A stretch of DNA of 64,000 bases from Glandiceps talaboti (Eukaryota > Hemichordata > Enteropneusta > Spengelidae): the NCBI RefSeq assembly GCF_964340395.1, contig NC_135561.1, positions 303,501 through 367,500 on the forward strand, given 5' to 3'. Below, piece after piece: positions 1 to 11,573 of this stretch. The notes below the pieces were generated by a model that was not told the DNA's origin, ran no database searches, and saw only the letters and a list, made by a program, of their open reading frames with translations. Within the stretch, counting starts at the first letter, position 1, and each line of letters starts with the position of its first letter. Made by a program: the position numbers and the translations under genes.

Positions 1-2
1 TT

Positions 3-1877
3 GATAAAATCAGTGGTCAGTCCGTGCCAAGATATTTAGTGTATGATATTCTCAAATTTGAGGTAAGAGTGATCTAGACTTTTGTATATCACACTTAGAT
101 AGAGTACTTTTGTATATCACACTTAGATAGAGTACTTTTGTATATCACACTTAGATAGAGTACTTCTGTATATCACACTTAGATAGACTACTTCTGTATA
201 TCACACTTAGATAGACTACTTCTGTATATCACACTTAGATAGAGTACTTCTGTATATCACACTTAGATAGACTACTTCTGTATATCACACTTAGATAGAG
301 TACTTCTGTATATCACACTTAGATAGACTACTTCTGTATATCACACTTAGATAGACTACTTCTGTATATCACACTTAGATAGAGTACTTCTGTATATCAC
401 ACTTAGATAGAGTACTTCTGTATATCACACTTAGATAGACTACTTCTGTATATCACACTTAGATAGAGTACTTCTGTATATCACACTTAGATAGAGTACT
501 TCAGTAGACCCAATCCATAAATGAGACAGAAAATACTACTGGCACTTTAAGAATATGCATTTTATTGAAACTGAACAAAATACAATATACTTCTGTAATG
601 GGTGCTTTGTGTGGAAAGATGAATAACCACAGGTTTAGACTGTGTATGGAGTTTAGACATGAATAATTGCATTGTGTATGGAGTTTAGACATGAATAATT
701 GCATTGTGTATGGAGTTTAGACATGAATAATTGCATTGTGTATGGAGTTTAGACATGAATAATTGCATTGTGTATGGAGTTTAGACATGAATAATTGCAT
801 TGTGTATGGAGTTTAGACACGAATAATTGCATTGTGTATGGAGTTCAGACATGAATAATTGCATTGTGTATGGAGTTTAGACATGAATAATTGCATTGTG
901 TATGGAGTTCAGACATGAATAATTGCATTGTGTATGGAGTTCAGACATGAATAATTGCATTGTGTATGGAGTTTAGACATGAATAATTGCATTGTGTATG
1001 GAGTTTAGACATGAATAATTGCATCATTTGCTTTAGACTGTAAGATATTTTGTGTTGGTTCTGACCTCATTAGCCCTCTCATAAGTGAAATGAGTAGGCT
1101 GATTGGGACATCTCAACATGGTTTATGTTACAAACTATATTTGAGTGTGTTATTGAAAAATGGACATAAAAATCACAAAGGATATTTTCAGTTGTAAAGA
1201 TGAATAGTGACATTTGTAGAGGGCAGTGTTAGTTGAGTGATTTTAAATGTTTCATTTCTCCAGGATCATCCCATACGTGACACAGACTTGTATAGGAGGT
1301 TGCTTTGTATTTGTTGAGAGAACTATTAGTTTGTTGAAGTAAACTCTGTACTACTATTGAAATTGTGGAAGTGTATATTATAAATATTTCATTACTCCAG
1401 GAGTGACATTTTTGGAGCATAGTGTCGGTTGGTTAGTGTTAAATATTTCATTCCTCCAGGGGCAGCCTGTAGGTGACACAGACTTTGAAAGAAGGTTGTT
1501 GTGTATACATAAAGAAATTATTGGACCAAGACATGAACATATGAAACAAGGAAGAATTGATAGGACTAAAGAACCATTCAGTGTCAGAGCTAAACCATTC
1601 TGGGATGTCACAACTGCAACAAAAGTGAGCATTTTACTTGATACTTTTGTATTCATGCGGTCCACATCAGATAACAAGTGTGTATTTCCTTTGTATTCAT
1701 TTTGTATATTTATATCATGTGCATGTTCTTTTAAAGTGTAGCTTATTTTTGTTATCTGGTGAAATAAATTTCATTCATTCATTCATTCATTCATTGAGTG
1801 TGATGATATATGGACACGTGAAAATGATGCAAGTAGCCCCATGTCTGTCTGTGTGTCTGTCTGTCTGTAGGTATGTA

Positions 1878-1914
<37 letters not shown>

Positions 1915-2062
1915 GTGTGTCTGTGTGTGTCTCTCTCTCTCTGTGTGTATCTCTATTTGTGTGTATCTGTGTTTGCTTGTCTTTCTGTCTGGTCAGCCAG
2001 TCTGTCTTTTTGTCTTTTTGTTTGTTTGTTTGTTTGTTTGTTTGTTTGTTTGTTTGTTTGTT

Positions 2063-2119
<57 letters not shown>

Positions 2120-4510
2120 TTGTCTGTGTCTGTGTCTGTGTCTATCTGTCTATCTGTCTTTGTCTGTCAATTGGTTTTGGTTTTGGTATGTGGTTACAAG
2201 TAAAGACTTGGGAAAACATAGACCGTAACTTGAAAATTGAGGCAATTCATATCTAGTTATCAATTCTTTTACTTGCTTACAGATTGTGGATGGTAGATTT
2301 GCACAGGAATGTGGTCATGAAACTGATGGCTTGATTTTCCAACCAGTACCTGATGTTAGTAAAGAAATGTTCTGTCTTTTAACTCTTAACAGAGGCCTTG
2401 ATCAACTTTAATTCAAAATATTTATAGTTCATAAGATTTTAGTTAATTTATTTCTGTATAAGAATAACAATTTGTGAAAATTGTACTTACTAGTTGATGG
2501 AACAATACTGTAAATATGATTGCTGCCCTCAATATGTTGTATTATAAATCTTTTGTTTATGTCATGCACCATCTTTTTAATATGACCAGTGAAAAGCCAC
2601 ATGGTAGTGAACAGTGTGAGTAAATGTGATTGCTGCCCTCAATATATTATCCTATAAATCTTTTGTTTTTGTTACTTCTGAATCACTCGAGTGAATAGGA
2701 AAAAATAATATTCCATGAAATTTCTATGTAGTCGACTTAATGATATTGGACAAAATTGTGACAGTAAAAATGATGACTGCCCTCAATCTGTTATCATGTT
2801 ATTAATCTTTTATTTTTGTCACTTCACCTTTTGAATATCACAATTGACAGGAAAAGTAACATTTAGCGATGGTGTCAGTGATCATGATGACTGCCCTCAA
2901 TATGGTGCATTATAAATCTTTTGTTTTTGTCATATGTATTGTATGGTATTTTCTTTCAGAGATATGAACCAGGAAGATGTAAGCATGTTTTGAAATGGAA
3001 ACCTCCTACTTTGAATTCTGTTGATTTCAGACTAAAAATCCAAAGAGTACAAAAACAAGGGTAAGATAGTCTTTTGACCAACTGTACATTACTTGTAAAA
3101 TAATCCACACAATGTAGTCTGTATTGTATTTCATGTGACAGCGATATAATAGTATCATAGTTTGACACTCTTCAATGCTATAATAAAACACTTTGATTAC
3201 CAGATGTCCATGCCACCCCACCCCCACCCCTGGCAAAACTATTATTTTGTTCATAATCACAAAACAGCATTTTAACAAAACAAACTTGAAAATCTGTTAT
3301 AACATTACTGTTTTGTTTTGTGTAATTTAGCAATTTATGATATTTCTCATTGTGTAGTGTCCTATGTAAACTACACATACTAACATAAAACTAGATTTTG
3401 TAAAATACGAGTGTGCTAAGCTGAGGTCCATTACTCCACCACTAGAGGGTAGGCGTTATTTCAAAGATCTAGTTATGCTTCTGTTGTGGCATGTAAATAA
3501 GCAACCCCTATCCCACCCACTAAATGTAAATAAGCAACTCCTATCCCACCCACTACATGTAAATAAGCAACTCCTATCCCACCCACCAAATGGATACTGT
3601 GGCTACTTCAAAGAACTAACAGTGCAATGTATCTTTGCAGAATGCTTCCAGAAACACATGGCTATCTTTATGTCGGTGCAAGAGAACAACCATTTTCTGA
3701 AATCAAACCGGTAAGTACTAGGCATATTGTCAATCACAATCAAAACATGAAGTATAAATATAATTCTAGATAATATACTAAATGGAGATAAATTTACTCC
3801 AAGTGTAAGCTTAGTTTCTACAGTTATAAATACAACATGATATTTTAATGACTTGTGTCACCTTCTCTTTATTTCTTTGCTATCATTCAGTGTCTTTGTG
3901 TGTGGTATCATGAAATCTAGACTAATATTATCATTATACAAAGTGTAAGAATCCATGACCAATTATTTACTCAAAATAGTAATGTGTAGTAAGACTAACT
4001 AATTGATGTGTTGCAGACATTGATAAATATTAAACCTTCTTTTCTGGAAATGGCCATTCTTGCGTTGCTAATCAGTGCTTGCAATAATCAATATTTGTGT
4101 ATAATTTTGTTTTATTGTGGGATTTTTTCTTTTCTCTGACTACATATGGGATGCTTAGAATGTAGAAAAGTTACTAGTCTAGTCCTGTCAACCAAACTCA
4201 ACTGAACATTGTAACACTATCAGTGAGTGGTTATATGTTTTCAAAAGCAAGATTTCTCAAGTGCCACATTTTGTTTACTGTTTAATTACAGCTAACAAAG
4301 GAAATCAAAACCTATGACAATAAAATTATTGAGTGTTCTTTTGACTCTGAGCGACGTAATTGGGTTTTTATGAGGGAGAGGACAGATAAAAGTTTTCCTA
4401 ATAGTGAATCTACTGCCATGGGTAAGTCATATTTTGTTCGTATCAGTGCAAGTCTGATTTCTTCTTACAGTGTACCACATAACTGCTTTTCTTCAATTGA
4501 AGTTGAGTTC

Positions 4511-4541
<31 letters not shown>

Positions 4542-4989
4542 CTGTGTGTCTGTGTGTATATATACATTTGTGTATGTGCGTGTGTGTGGTGTTTGTGTGT
4601 GTCACTTTCTTGCTTGCTCACTCATTCTCGTTCTCGCTCACTCACTGTTGCTCTGCCTGTCTGTGTATGTCTGTCTGTCTATCTCACTCTCATTCACTCT
4701 CATTGTTAGGCTGTGGGTGTGCATGGTTATGATTTTGTATACATGTTTGTGGGTGTAGGTGCATATGTATGACTGCATGCTTGTATGTATGTATGTATGT
4801 ATGTATGTATGTATGTATGTATGTATGTATGTATGTATGTATGTATGTATGTATGTATGTATGTATGTATGTATGTATGTATGTATGTATGTATGTATGT
4901 ATGTATGTATGTATGTATGTATGTATGTATGTATGTATGTATGTATGTATGCGTGCGAGTGTGTTTGTGTGCATGTGTGCGTGTGTGCA

Positions 4990-5052
<63 letters not shown>

Positions 5053-5822
5053 GCACATGTCCATATATGAAATGGCAACTGTGAGTGGATATATTTGTGT
5101 GAGCATGAATTTGTGTGTATACACCATGGATGTGTTGTGATTGTTGGTGGTAGTGGCACTGTGCATGCCTGGGATTACCTGAATATGGAGTCATGATGGG
5201 CAAATGGTTAAAGTGGCCGACTTGGAATCTGCAGGTTGCAGGTTTGAGCCCCATCGATGCCGTTTGTTTCTGAGTGGCTAAAGTCCTTGGGCAAGATTTG
5301 AACCATGACTGTGCCTTAGTCAACCCAGCTGTATAATTAGGGACCTGGTAGGATAGAGGTTGCAATGTGAATGCTTTAATCCTATGTGCTTATAAATGCT
5401 GCAATGGATTGTATGCTCCCCAGGGAGTTGAGGAAGTAAAAGGGCTGTTATGCCGCTATAGAGCCGAGCCAGGGGTAATAATTATAATGTGCTTTGAGCG
5501 CCCAGACTGGATGGGAAAGCGCTATATAAGAACCAACATTATTATTAATATTATGGAACATAAGATCTGTGCCATAGTATGAGAAACTACACATACAAAT
5601 GTATGAACTGTCAACTTTTACCTTTGACCTTTGACCTTTACAGCTGTGTGCAACAGTATAATGTATCCTGTCACCAAGGACTATCTATTTCAATACATTG
5701 ATGAAAAAAGATGGCAGCCACAGGGAAAGAAACCCCAACAACAGAAACCACCATCACATCACCAGCACCAGGGGCAGAATCACGGTGACACTTCTCTCAT
5801 GCCACCTCCTCCAAGACCGTGA
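3..5822 (+). CDS. RNGTT: mRNA capping enzyme, guanylyltransferase C-terminal half (partial, 7 exons)
   Basis: This is the 3' part of the metazoan mRNA capping enzyme, which adds GMP to nascent RNA polymerase II transcripts in the nucleus. Exons read from the sequence are 3-62 (its 5' side runs off the window), 1460-1624, 2283-2354, 2960-3060, 3641-3710, 4292-4421 and 5644-5822 (stop TGA 5820-5822). Joins are in phase and use GT-AG, although the donor after 2354 is a weak GTTAGT. Reading order: [13 protein letters not shown] and [12 protein letters not shown] (motif IIIa region), [10 protein letters not shown] (motif IV), [17 protein letters not shown] (motif V), [11 protein letters not shown] (OB fold) and [14 protein letters not shown] (motif VI, RxDK). 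The C-terminus LMPPPPRP matches the proline-rich tail of animal RNGTT. The phosphatase domain and the KxDG lysine lie upstream of the window. The family is certain; the exon c 3' end (2354) is the least sure boundary. Confidence 0.96.
80..502. repeat. 28-bp minisatellite (about 15 copies)
   Basis: Tandem copies of a 28-bp unit around TCTGTATATCACACTTAG, ending in ATAGAGTACT or ATAGACTACT, begin just after the donor of the first RNGTT exon. Copies differ at only a few positions (TTTTG/TTCTG, GAGTA/GACTA). This is intronic, with no coding signal. Confidence 0.95.
641..1024. repeat. 32-bp minisatellite (12 copies)
   Basis: Twelve almost perfect 32-bp copies of TGTGTATGGAGTTTAGACAT followed by GAATAATTGCAT lie in the same RNGTT intron as the 28-bp array. 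The variants are TTTAGA/TTCAGA and ACATG/ACACG. Confidence 0.95.
1248..1317 (+). pseudogene. Decayed duplicate of the RNGTT QPVGD exon
   Basis: A 3' splice-site-like stretch (TTCATTTCTCCAG, AG at 1262-1263) is followed by codons reading [17 protein letters not shown] and then a stop (TGA 1315-1317). The real exon at 1460 reads [17 protein letters not shown] after TTCATTCCTCCAG. Ten of 17 residues are identical, and the intron end matches too. A third copy of just the acceptor (TTCATTACTCCAG) ends near 1400. The simplest reading is local duplication of the exon's 5' boundary followed by decay. Use as an alternative exon looks unlikely because of the in-frame stop. Confidence 0.7.
1771..2170. 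repeat. Compound microsatellite (ATTC, TGTG, TTTG, TGTC)
   Basis: A run of (ATTC)n at 1771-1797 is followed, from about 1846, by mixed TGTC, TGTATG, TTTG (about 2022-2068) and TGTC (2068-2118) tracts. All lie in the RNGTT intron. Long open frames of Cys-Leu-Ser-Val type here are artefacts of the 4-bp period. Confidence 0.95.
2519..2935. repeat. Diverged tandem copies of an intronic segment (4 copies)
   Basis: A segment containing GCCCTCAATATGTT and then TATAAATCTTTTGTTT recurs near 2525, 2633, 2775 and 2890, about 108-144 bp apart, within the intron between RNGTT exons 3 and 4. The copies are much more diverged than the minisatellites upstream, so this is an older duplication. The last copy runs close to the acceptor of the 2960 exon. 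Confidence 0.75.
3485..3591. repeat. 33-bp direct repeat (3 copies)
   Basis: Three copies of ATGTAAATAAGCAACTCCTA plus TCCCACCCACTA lie about 50 bp before the acceptor of the RNGTT exon at 3641. Confidence 0.9.
4118..4262 (-). repeat. Dispersed repeat, inverted partner of 6304-6449
   Basis: This stretch is the reverse complement of 6304-6449 with few mismatches. A shared core in this orientation is CAAACTCAACTGAACATTG, and the pair also shares AACCACTCACTGATAGTG. It ends about 30 bp before the RNGTT exon at 4292. With its partner it brackets the last two exons. It may be a non-autonomous mobile element; no ends or target-site copies are clear. Confidence 0.8.
4513..5060. repeat. (TG)n, (ATGT)n and (GT)n microsatellites
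   Basis: A (TG)n tract at about 4513-4560 is followed by a pure (ATGT)n tract of roughly 41 units (about 4785-4950) and a (GT)n tract (about 4996-5048), all in the last RNGTT intron. Confidence 0.97.
5185..5556 (+). mobile_element. tRNA-derived SINE
   Basis: The head has Pol III promoter-like boxes: an A box around TGGGCAAATGGTT (from 5197) and a B box GGTTTGAGCCC (5241-5251). The body is about 250 bp. The tail, AAGCGCTATATAAGAACCAA followed by an ATT-rich run (about 5517-5556), resembles the conserved 3' parts of many animal SINEs. It lies in sense orientation in the last RNGTT intron, about 90 bp before the final exon. No second full copy was seen in the window. Confidence 0.75.
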
Positions 5823-6303
5823 GAAGTCAAATCACTGACAATGTACATAAGTTTTGACTGCCATTTAAACCTTGCAACTTTGCAATGTTTAGTAACCTTT
5901 TCAGAACTAGAAATACATATCGTCAGAAAAGTGAATTCCTGATAAAAAGACTGTGACAGCAAACAGTTAAGTTACAGCACCCTCACAGTTGTAAAAGATG
6001 ATAAAGGGGCTCTGAGCTCATAAGGTGTAAATTATTGTCCTAAACTAAAGGCAGACGAAAGGCAGACTGTAAGAGCGCCCTCATAAGGTTTAAAATAACC
6101 ACAGTATTGTTGATATATTTGTACATTCAGTCTCCACTGTTTAAATCCAGTCTTCATAAAGTCAATCTTTTGCAATATTATTTTGTACATCTAAGCCAAT
6201 CAGAGAGTCTTTTGCTTACTGCAGTTCTCTCTTGTCAGAAAATTTGAGATATTGATAGTGATTGGTTGTGTGCAAATAATCTTGGCCCTCTTCTCCTGTC
6301 ACC
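5823..6303. other. 3' flank of RNGTT
   Basis: This is AT-rich sequence following the RNGTT stop and probably contains the 3' UTR. No canonical AATAAA close to the stop could be assigned, and no coding signal was seen. Confidence 0.5.
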
Positions 6304-6449
6304 ACTTGAGAAATCTTGCTTTTAAAAACATATAACCACTCACTGATAGTGTTACAATGTTCAGTTGAGTTTGGTTGACAGGACAAGACTAGTAACTTTT
6401 CTACATTCTAATCATCCCATATGTATTCAGAGAGAAAAAAAACTCCCCC
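6304..6449 (+). repeat. Dispersed repeat, inverted partner of 4118-4262
   Basis: Begins CACTTGAGAAATCTTGCTTT and ends near CTCCCCCACAATATT. It matches the reverse complement of 4118-4262 along about 145 bp with a small number of changes. Confidence 0.8.
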
Positions 6450-9400
6450 ACAATATTCATAGCTCTTCCTTGTAACATTATTGAAACTGTACTCTATTGG
6501 CTGGTTATATGCTGTGATGTGATTGGTCAAAAACATATCTGCAATTTAACACACCTGGTCATGATCCAGTCATATTTTTATACAAATAGTGAGGTATTCT
6601 TAAACATTTCCAAAATCTTGGACAGCCATTCATAATAGACCAAAATTTGCCAATCATTGATTGGGTCAAAGGTCACAGGTTAGTGGTTACCATGCACGCA
6701 GACAAGTAAGTTCTAAACCTATTTATGTGAAGGTTTTTACAAAGTTTTAATTATTCATGTTGTGAATTGATTGAATATTTTTCACGGAACACTTTAAACT
6801 TTAAGTGTTTATTCAAGAGGATAAAATATGTAATTCATAATTACATAATAAAAATATCAGTCCTTGTTTTCTGATTCAAATGAGTGCCAGTGAATGTTGT
6901 AATGTGTGACAGAGAGACAAACAAACAGACAGACAGACAGACAGGAATGTTCCCGTCAATATAGAATGGATGGTTTTTATCACAAAGTTGAACTGGTAAA
7001 TAGATACTTGACACATGTCTATGTGTTAAGTGGCTTAAACAAATACCCAATGAAAAACTTCGACAGGTATGCCTTCTGCCAACATCCTGGGTCTAGCCCA
7101 TTAGTCAAACTCCCCTCCACTGTCTATGCTTAAATTAGTTAGCAATAAGTAGTTTCTATATGCAATTATACCAGCAATCAAAATATCGACTGCTCATACT
7201 TTCTCTTTAGGTTTGCATGTAATATCTGATAGTTTTTAAACACACTAAACTGTGAAATGTAAAACGATTTTTTTTTAAATCGTAATTGTAACACGTCTAT
7301 CTACATAGTGGCCTATATTATCGTCGGTATGTGTTGATATGTTAGTACAAGTTGAAGACCAAACACTCCAGATCTTAACAATACTTCCTTACAAAGCAAA
7401 TTCTCCGTGACAATTGTGCTAATTAACTTGATCAATTACCGAGGCAAATCACGCAATTCAATAGACTTCCAAACAATTAATTGTGTGTGTTAGTGTACGT
7501 GACTGGCTTTTACCAATAAACTGACCTCTAAATAGTTTCACAAGTTCACAACTCGGGGTATGTAATACCGAAAAATGAATGATTTCAATGACCATTTTCT
7601 TATTTTTTAAAATAAATTAATAAATATGCGACGACAGGTAAAACCACACCGAACTTGCCATTACTATTCATTGTCGTAAAACCAAAGGCTACACCGGCCT
7701 CTTTACGGCACCGTCGGCGAAGCAAATATCCCTTGGCTTGCGTAAATGTTTCTATCCAGTACAATGTAACTGATTAGCAGAAATTGCTCAAAGTAAATAA
7801 AGAATTGAATTGAGTCAAATGTCAGTTTTTGCGTTCATGACTTTCAACTTGGCACAGAATCTATTTCATCATCTATGGTAAAATATTAGGAATGTGAACA
7901 ACTTCTTGGGTTTTGTATTGATACTTTAGAGAACATCAAATACATACCATGGCTACCATAACCACATATCATGAATTTAAAACAAGTTAAACCTTATTGT
8001 AAATTATCCATATTTCTATGGCTTGTATTTGTATTAGTCCGTGGAATCATACTTGGAGCATTATGACGTAAACCTTACATTGCTTTCAGGGGTTATATAT
8101 AATTACGAACGAACGGGAGCAAGTTCCATGTAGGCTCTTCAAAAGCACACTAAAACACACAAAATTCCATCAAGCACAATACATAGAGGTGAAGTTACTA
8201 ACAGTAAACATACAATCATATAACAAAATTGAACAGATTTGCAGCTGACTAAGAATTAAGAAGCAAGAAAAGAGTTCTGTAATACATGTACTATCTAGAG
8301 TGGATATCGGTATTTCATTGAATGTATACAGTGATGACATGGAGCAAAGAACGTATGTGACGGTTAGTTATGATCGGAATTGACTGAAGAAAAATACACA
8401 GTGTCTAGACAGCCACGTGTTCATTTGTCATACCTGTGATGGTATCGGTATCGTCATCAAACGGACAGGGCGGTGCTATATATACCGCTGTATGCATAGA
8501 CCCAGCTACTCAATTTTCAAATGTCGTCAAAACTAGACTGACAATTTTTCAGTGACACAACTCCAAGAAAACATATTCTTATATACTTTATCATAACCAT
8601 AATTTGTCATTCTTATTTTTATTTGAATTTTTTTTTAGTATCATGGGTCAATCTCTCATCTGTTCGAAAGATCAAAATACAAAAATTTAAAACCACGCGT
8701 CACCTATAATACCGGAAGTGCTCAAATTCTGTAAAAGAAGCAGATTTCAAGACCTGTGTACATACTTAGCACAGAAATCGATTTCGTGTGGTCGAACGAA
8801 CTGTAATTGGATAATTACACGATGTTTAACGTTTTTTTTATGGTAATCGCAAATTCAGTGCATCTGTGTAATTCCCCCCCCCCCCAAGTACTTGACAGCA
8901 CAGATTTCAACGTAAGGCGTTTTCCCTCCAAAAAGGTTCGAACTTGAAAATTGCTTTTCAATGAACAATGCAAGATTTGTGTTCGTTTACCAAGATAGTC
9001 GATAATGATCTTAAATTGTAAACACGAGGGTCTTTATAGCGGATTTAGGTTCATTCTTCTACCGACAGTGAGGTCACCAAGGCACTGAAGCGTACTTGGA
9101 TGTTGTTAGGACTTGTACAGTACTTGACACTGAATAGAATCGAGAAGGTATCTATTGTTGTTGGGGAACAATAGCGCCATCACTGTGATGACAAAGAGAA
9201 GGTAGCCAACTATGACACTGTGAGGAGGTGGGGATTATGTAACAAAGCAATTTGGGAGTTTGAAAATCGGAGTTTTGTCTTCAACAGAACCACTTCAAGT
9301 TATATAAGTCCAAGCCTAAGGCTAATACATGTAACAGCTTACACTTCGATTATCAAGCTAGACATCGTAAAAACGTCTTGCAAAAAAGATACCGCACACG

Positions 9401-9790
9401 TTCCCGTCTTTTTGCACTTGACGTCATCAGAAGGGTAGGCAGTGCAGTGAGTATGACGTCATACATATGGTTACCTACTTGATTGAAAAACTCTATTATC
9501 CTGTCGTGACAAATGTTTGCATACTGTGCTTTTATCTCGACAATGTTGTTTTCAGTGTTGGTCCTAACCGTCAAACAGTGACTGTGTCCGAGGTCTACTT
9601 GGTAAAATTTCACTAGACGAAAACACAGCGGATTGGTGAGAATTTGATGACAAAAGGCGTCTGTGTGAGGTAAGTTTGGTAAGTAAGTTTGGGATATGGA
9701 GTTGAAATAGTATATCTGAACACAAATCAATAATTTTGAACGAGATCGTACTTTGATAATATATACATTTATGTACTACAAATGTGTTGA
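6450..9790. other. Intergenic, no gene seen
   Basis: AT-rich, unique-looking sequence with a short CAGA tract (about 6918-6942), a C run (about 8874-8886) and scattered short palindromes. Open frames here are short and show no recognisable domain or splice context. Confidence 0.6.
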
Positions 9791-9795
9791 TTTTG

Positions 9796-9960
9796 GTATT
9801 ACCTATCATTGGGACATCTCCTGGTATTACCGTGGTAGGTACCACCTATCATTGAGACATCTCCTGGTATTATCGTGGTAGGTACCACCTATCATTGGGA
9901 CATCTTCTGGTATTACTAATAACCAGGTGGGTACCACCTATCATTGGGACATCTTCTGGT
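9796..9960. repeat. 43-bp direct repeat (4 copies)
   Basis: Copies of ACCTATCATTGGGACATCT followed by CCTGGTATTA..GTGGTAGGT start near 9800, 9843, 9886 and 9935 (spacing 43, 43, 49). Non-coding. Confidence 0.85.
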
Positions 9961-11530
9961 AGCAAAGAACTAAATACGTCCGAGTACATTTTCAGTTACA
10001 AGTACATATTACATTTGATTTAAAAACCAAAATTATTCATGGTACCGTTTATTTCAGTGTACTATATCTGTACATGTGTTGTCGTATCTAAGGCAGATCA
10101 CAAATCTTGGTACGTCGTGTCTGAGAAATGTAGAAGCGTTTTTCATTTTACATGCTTTGTTGTAACTCCATTGACATATGTCATAGAAAATACAAGTCTT
10201 AAATAACCACAGACAATTTGCAAATACACACTCTGCATGTATACACACAGTACAGTGTCACACTATATCATGCTGGTAGTCAATCAATACATTCTCTGTT
10301 ATAGCACCGTGAATCCCGTAAACATCTCAATTCATGTCACGCTATACTGTGCATAATACTGCCTGCATTTACTTTTATATAGAACAAGTTTTGGGGAAAT
10401 TGATATACATACTGATACCACGAAATTCCATCGTCAATCTGAGACGCCCTCTGCGGTTTTACGTGGCCAGTATACATGGCCAGTATACATATTTGTCACC
10501 AAGACTACACACTATATGCATTGAAACGCAGCAACGATCTCTTTGGCTTTTGGCTTATCATACACGTGTTTAATAGTTAGACAAATACATAGTCATGCCA
10601 AGGACCTATGTGTGATGTGTAGCAGCATTTTAAACCATTTGACGTGACACGCGACCTTCATAGTCCCCAATCACAGACTCTCATTCCATAACCAATATAT
10701 TTAGTCGTCAATACAACAGTTTATTACTTGTCCAATCATATTACTCAGATTATCAAGTAACTATCACTTTCCTACCAAAGCCAACTCAATTTTTTATAAC
10801 ACTTTCCATTTTTAAATGACTTTATTTGAGATAGAGTCAAAGGAATGATCATTGGTTTGTATTTGTTCCCACTTGTTTGTTAAAATTGATCACATTAAAT
10901 CATATATACTTTTGGAAACAGTTTGTTCACACGATTGACGCGGTGGGAAATGAATACTCAATATTAGTCGGTCCGTGTGCTCCTCTCTGATCTCGTCTTA
11001 TCTCGCGATCGGTCCGTGTGTTCCTCTCTGATTTCGTCTTATCTCCAATTACTGGTTTGTTTGTTCATCTAGTCAATAGATTACTTCATCCCAGGCTCAT
11101 ACAATGTACTGTCGCAATGATATAACAAATTTGACAAAATAAAATTTGAAAGATACTGCAATATTGTGGGGAATTTTATAAAATTATGATTTATTTTAAA
11201 TGTTTTAAATATCTTACTGAACTATTATTTGAGTACTGAGTTTTCTTTACTTATACAGTGCCGCAAGTTCCGTATACTTGTCAAGCGAGTTTTGTTCCCG
11301 TGCATATTACGGACAGATGCCAACACTAACCCACTAGTTCAAGAATCAATCGTCGTTTACGAACTGAACCGTGACCTTACGAAAGCACGTAGCTTTAGAA
11401 CTGTTTACATACAACATTAATAACAAATAAAACATAAATATTATTATATTTTTTTGAAGATAAACAAAAGGTTTAACCAGCAGACTCCCAAGCAATGTGC
11501 TCATAAGAATCTAATAACACGCATAGTGTG

Positions 11531-11573
<43 letters not shown>

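Noticed and set aside
1873-2256. Long Cys-Leu-Ser-Val or Cys-Val-Tyr open frames
   Set aside because: They are created by 4-bp and 2-bp microsatellites with no stops. They lie in an RNGTT intron and have no gene context; the same applies at 4.5-5.1, 16.1-16.4, 31.4-31.6, 34.5-34.7 and 61.9-62.1 kb.
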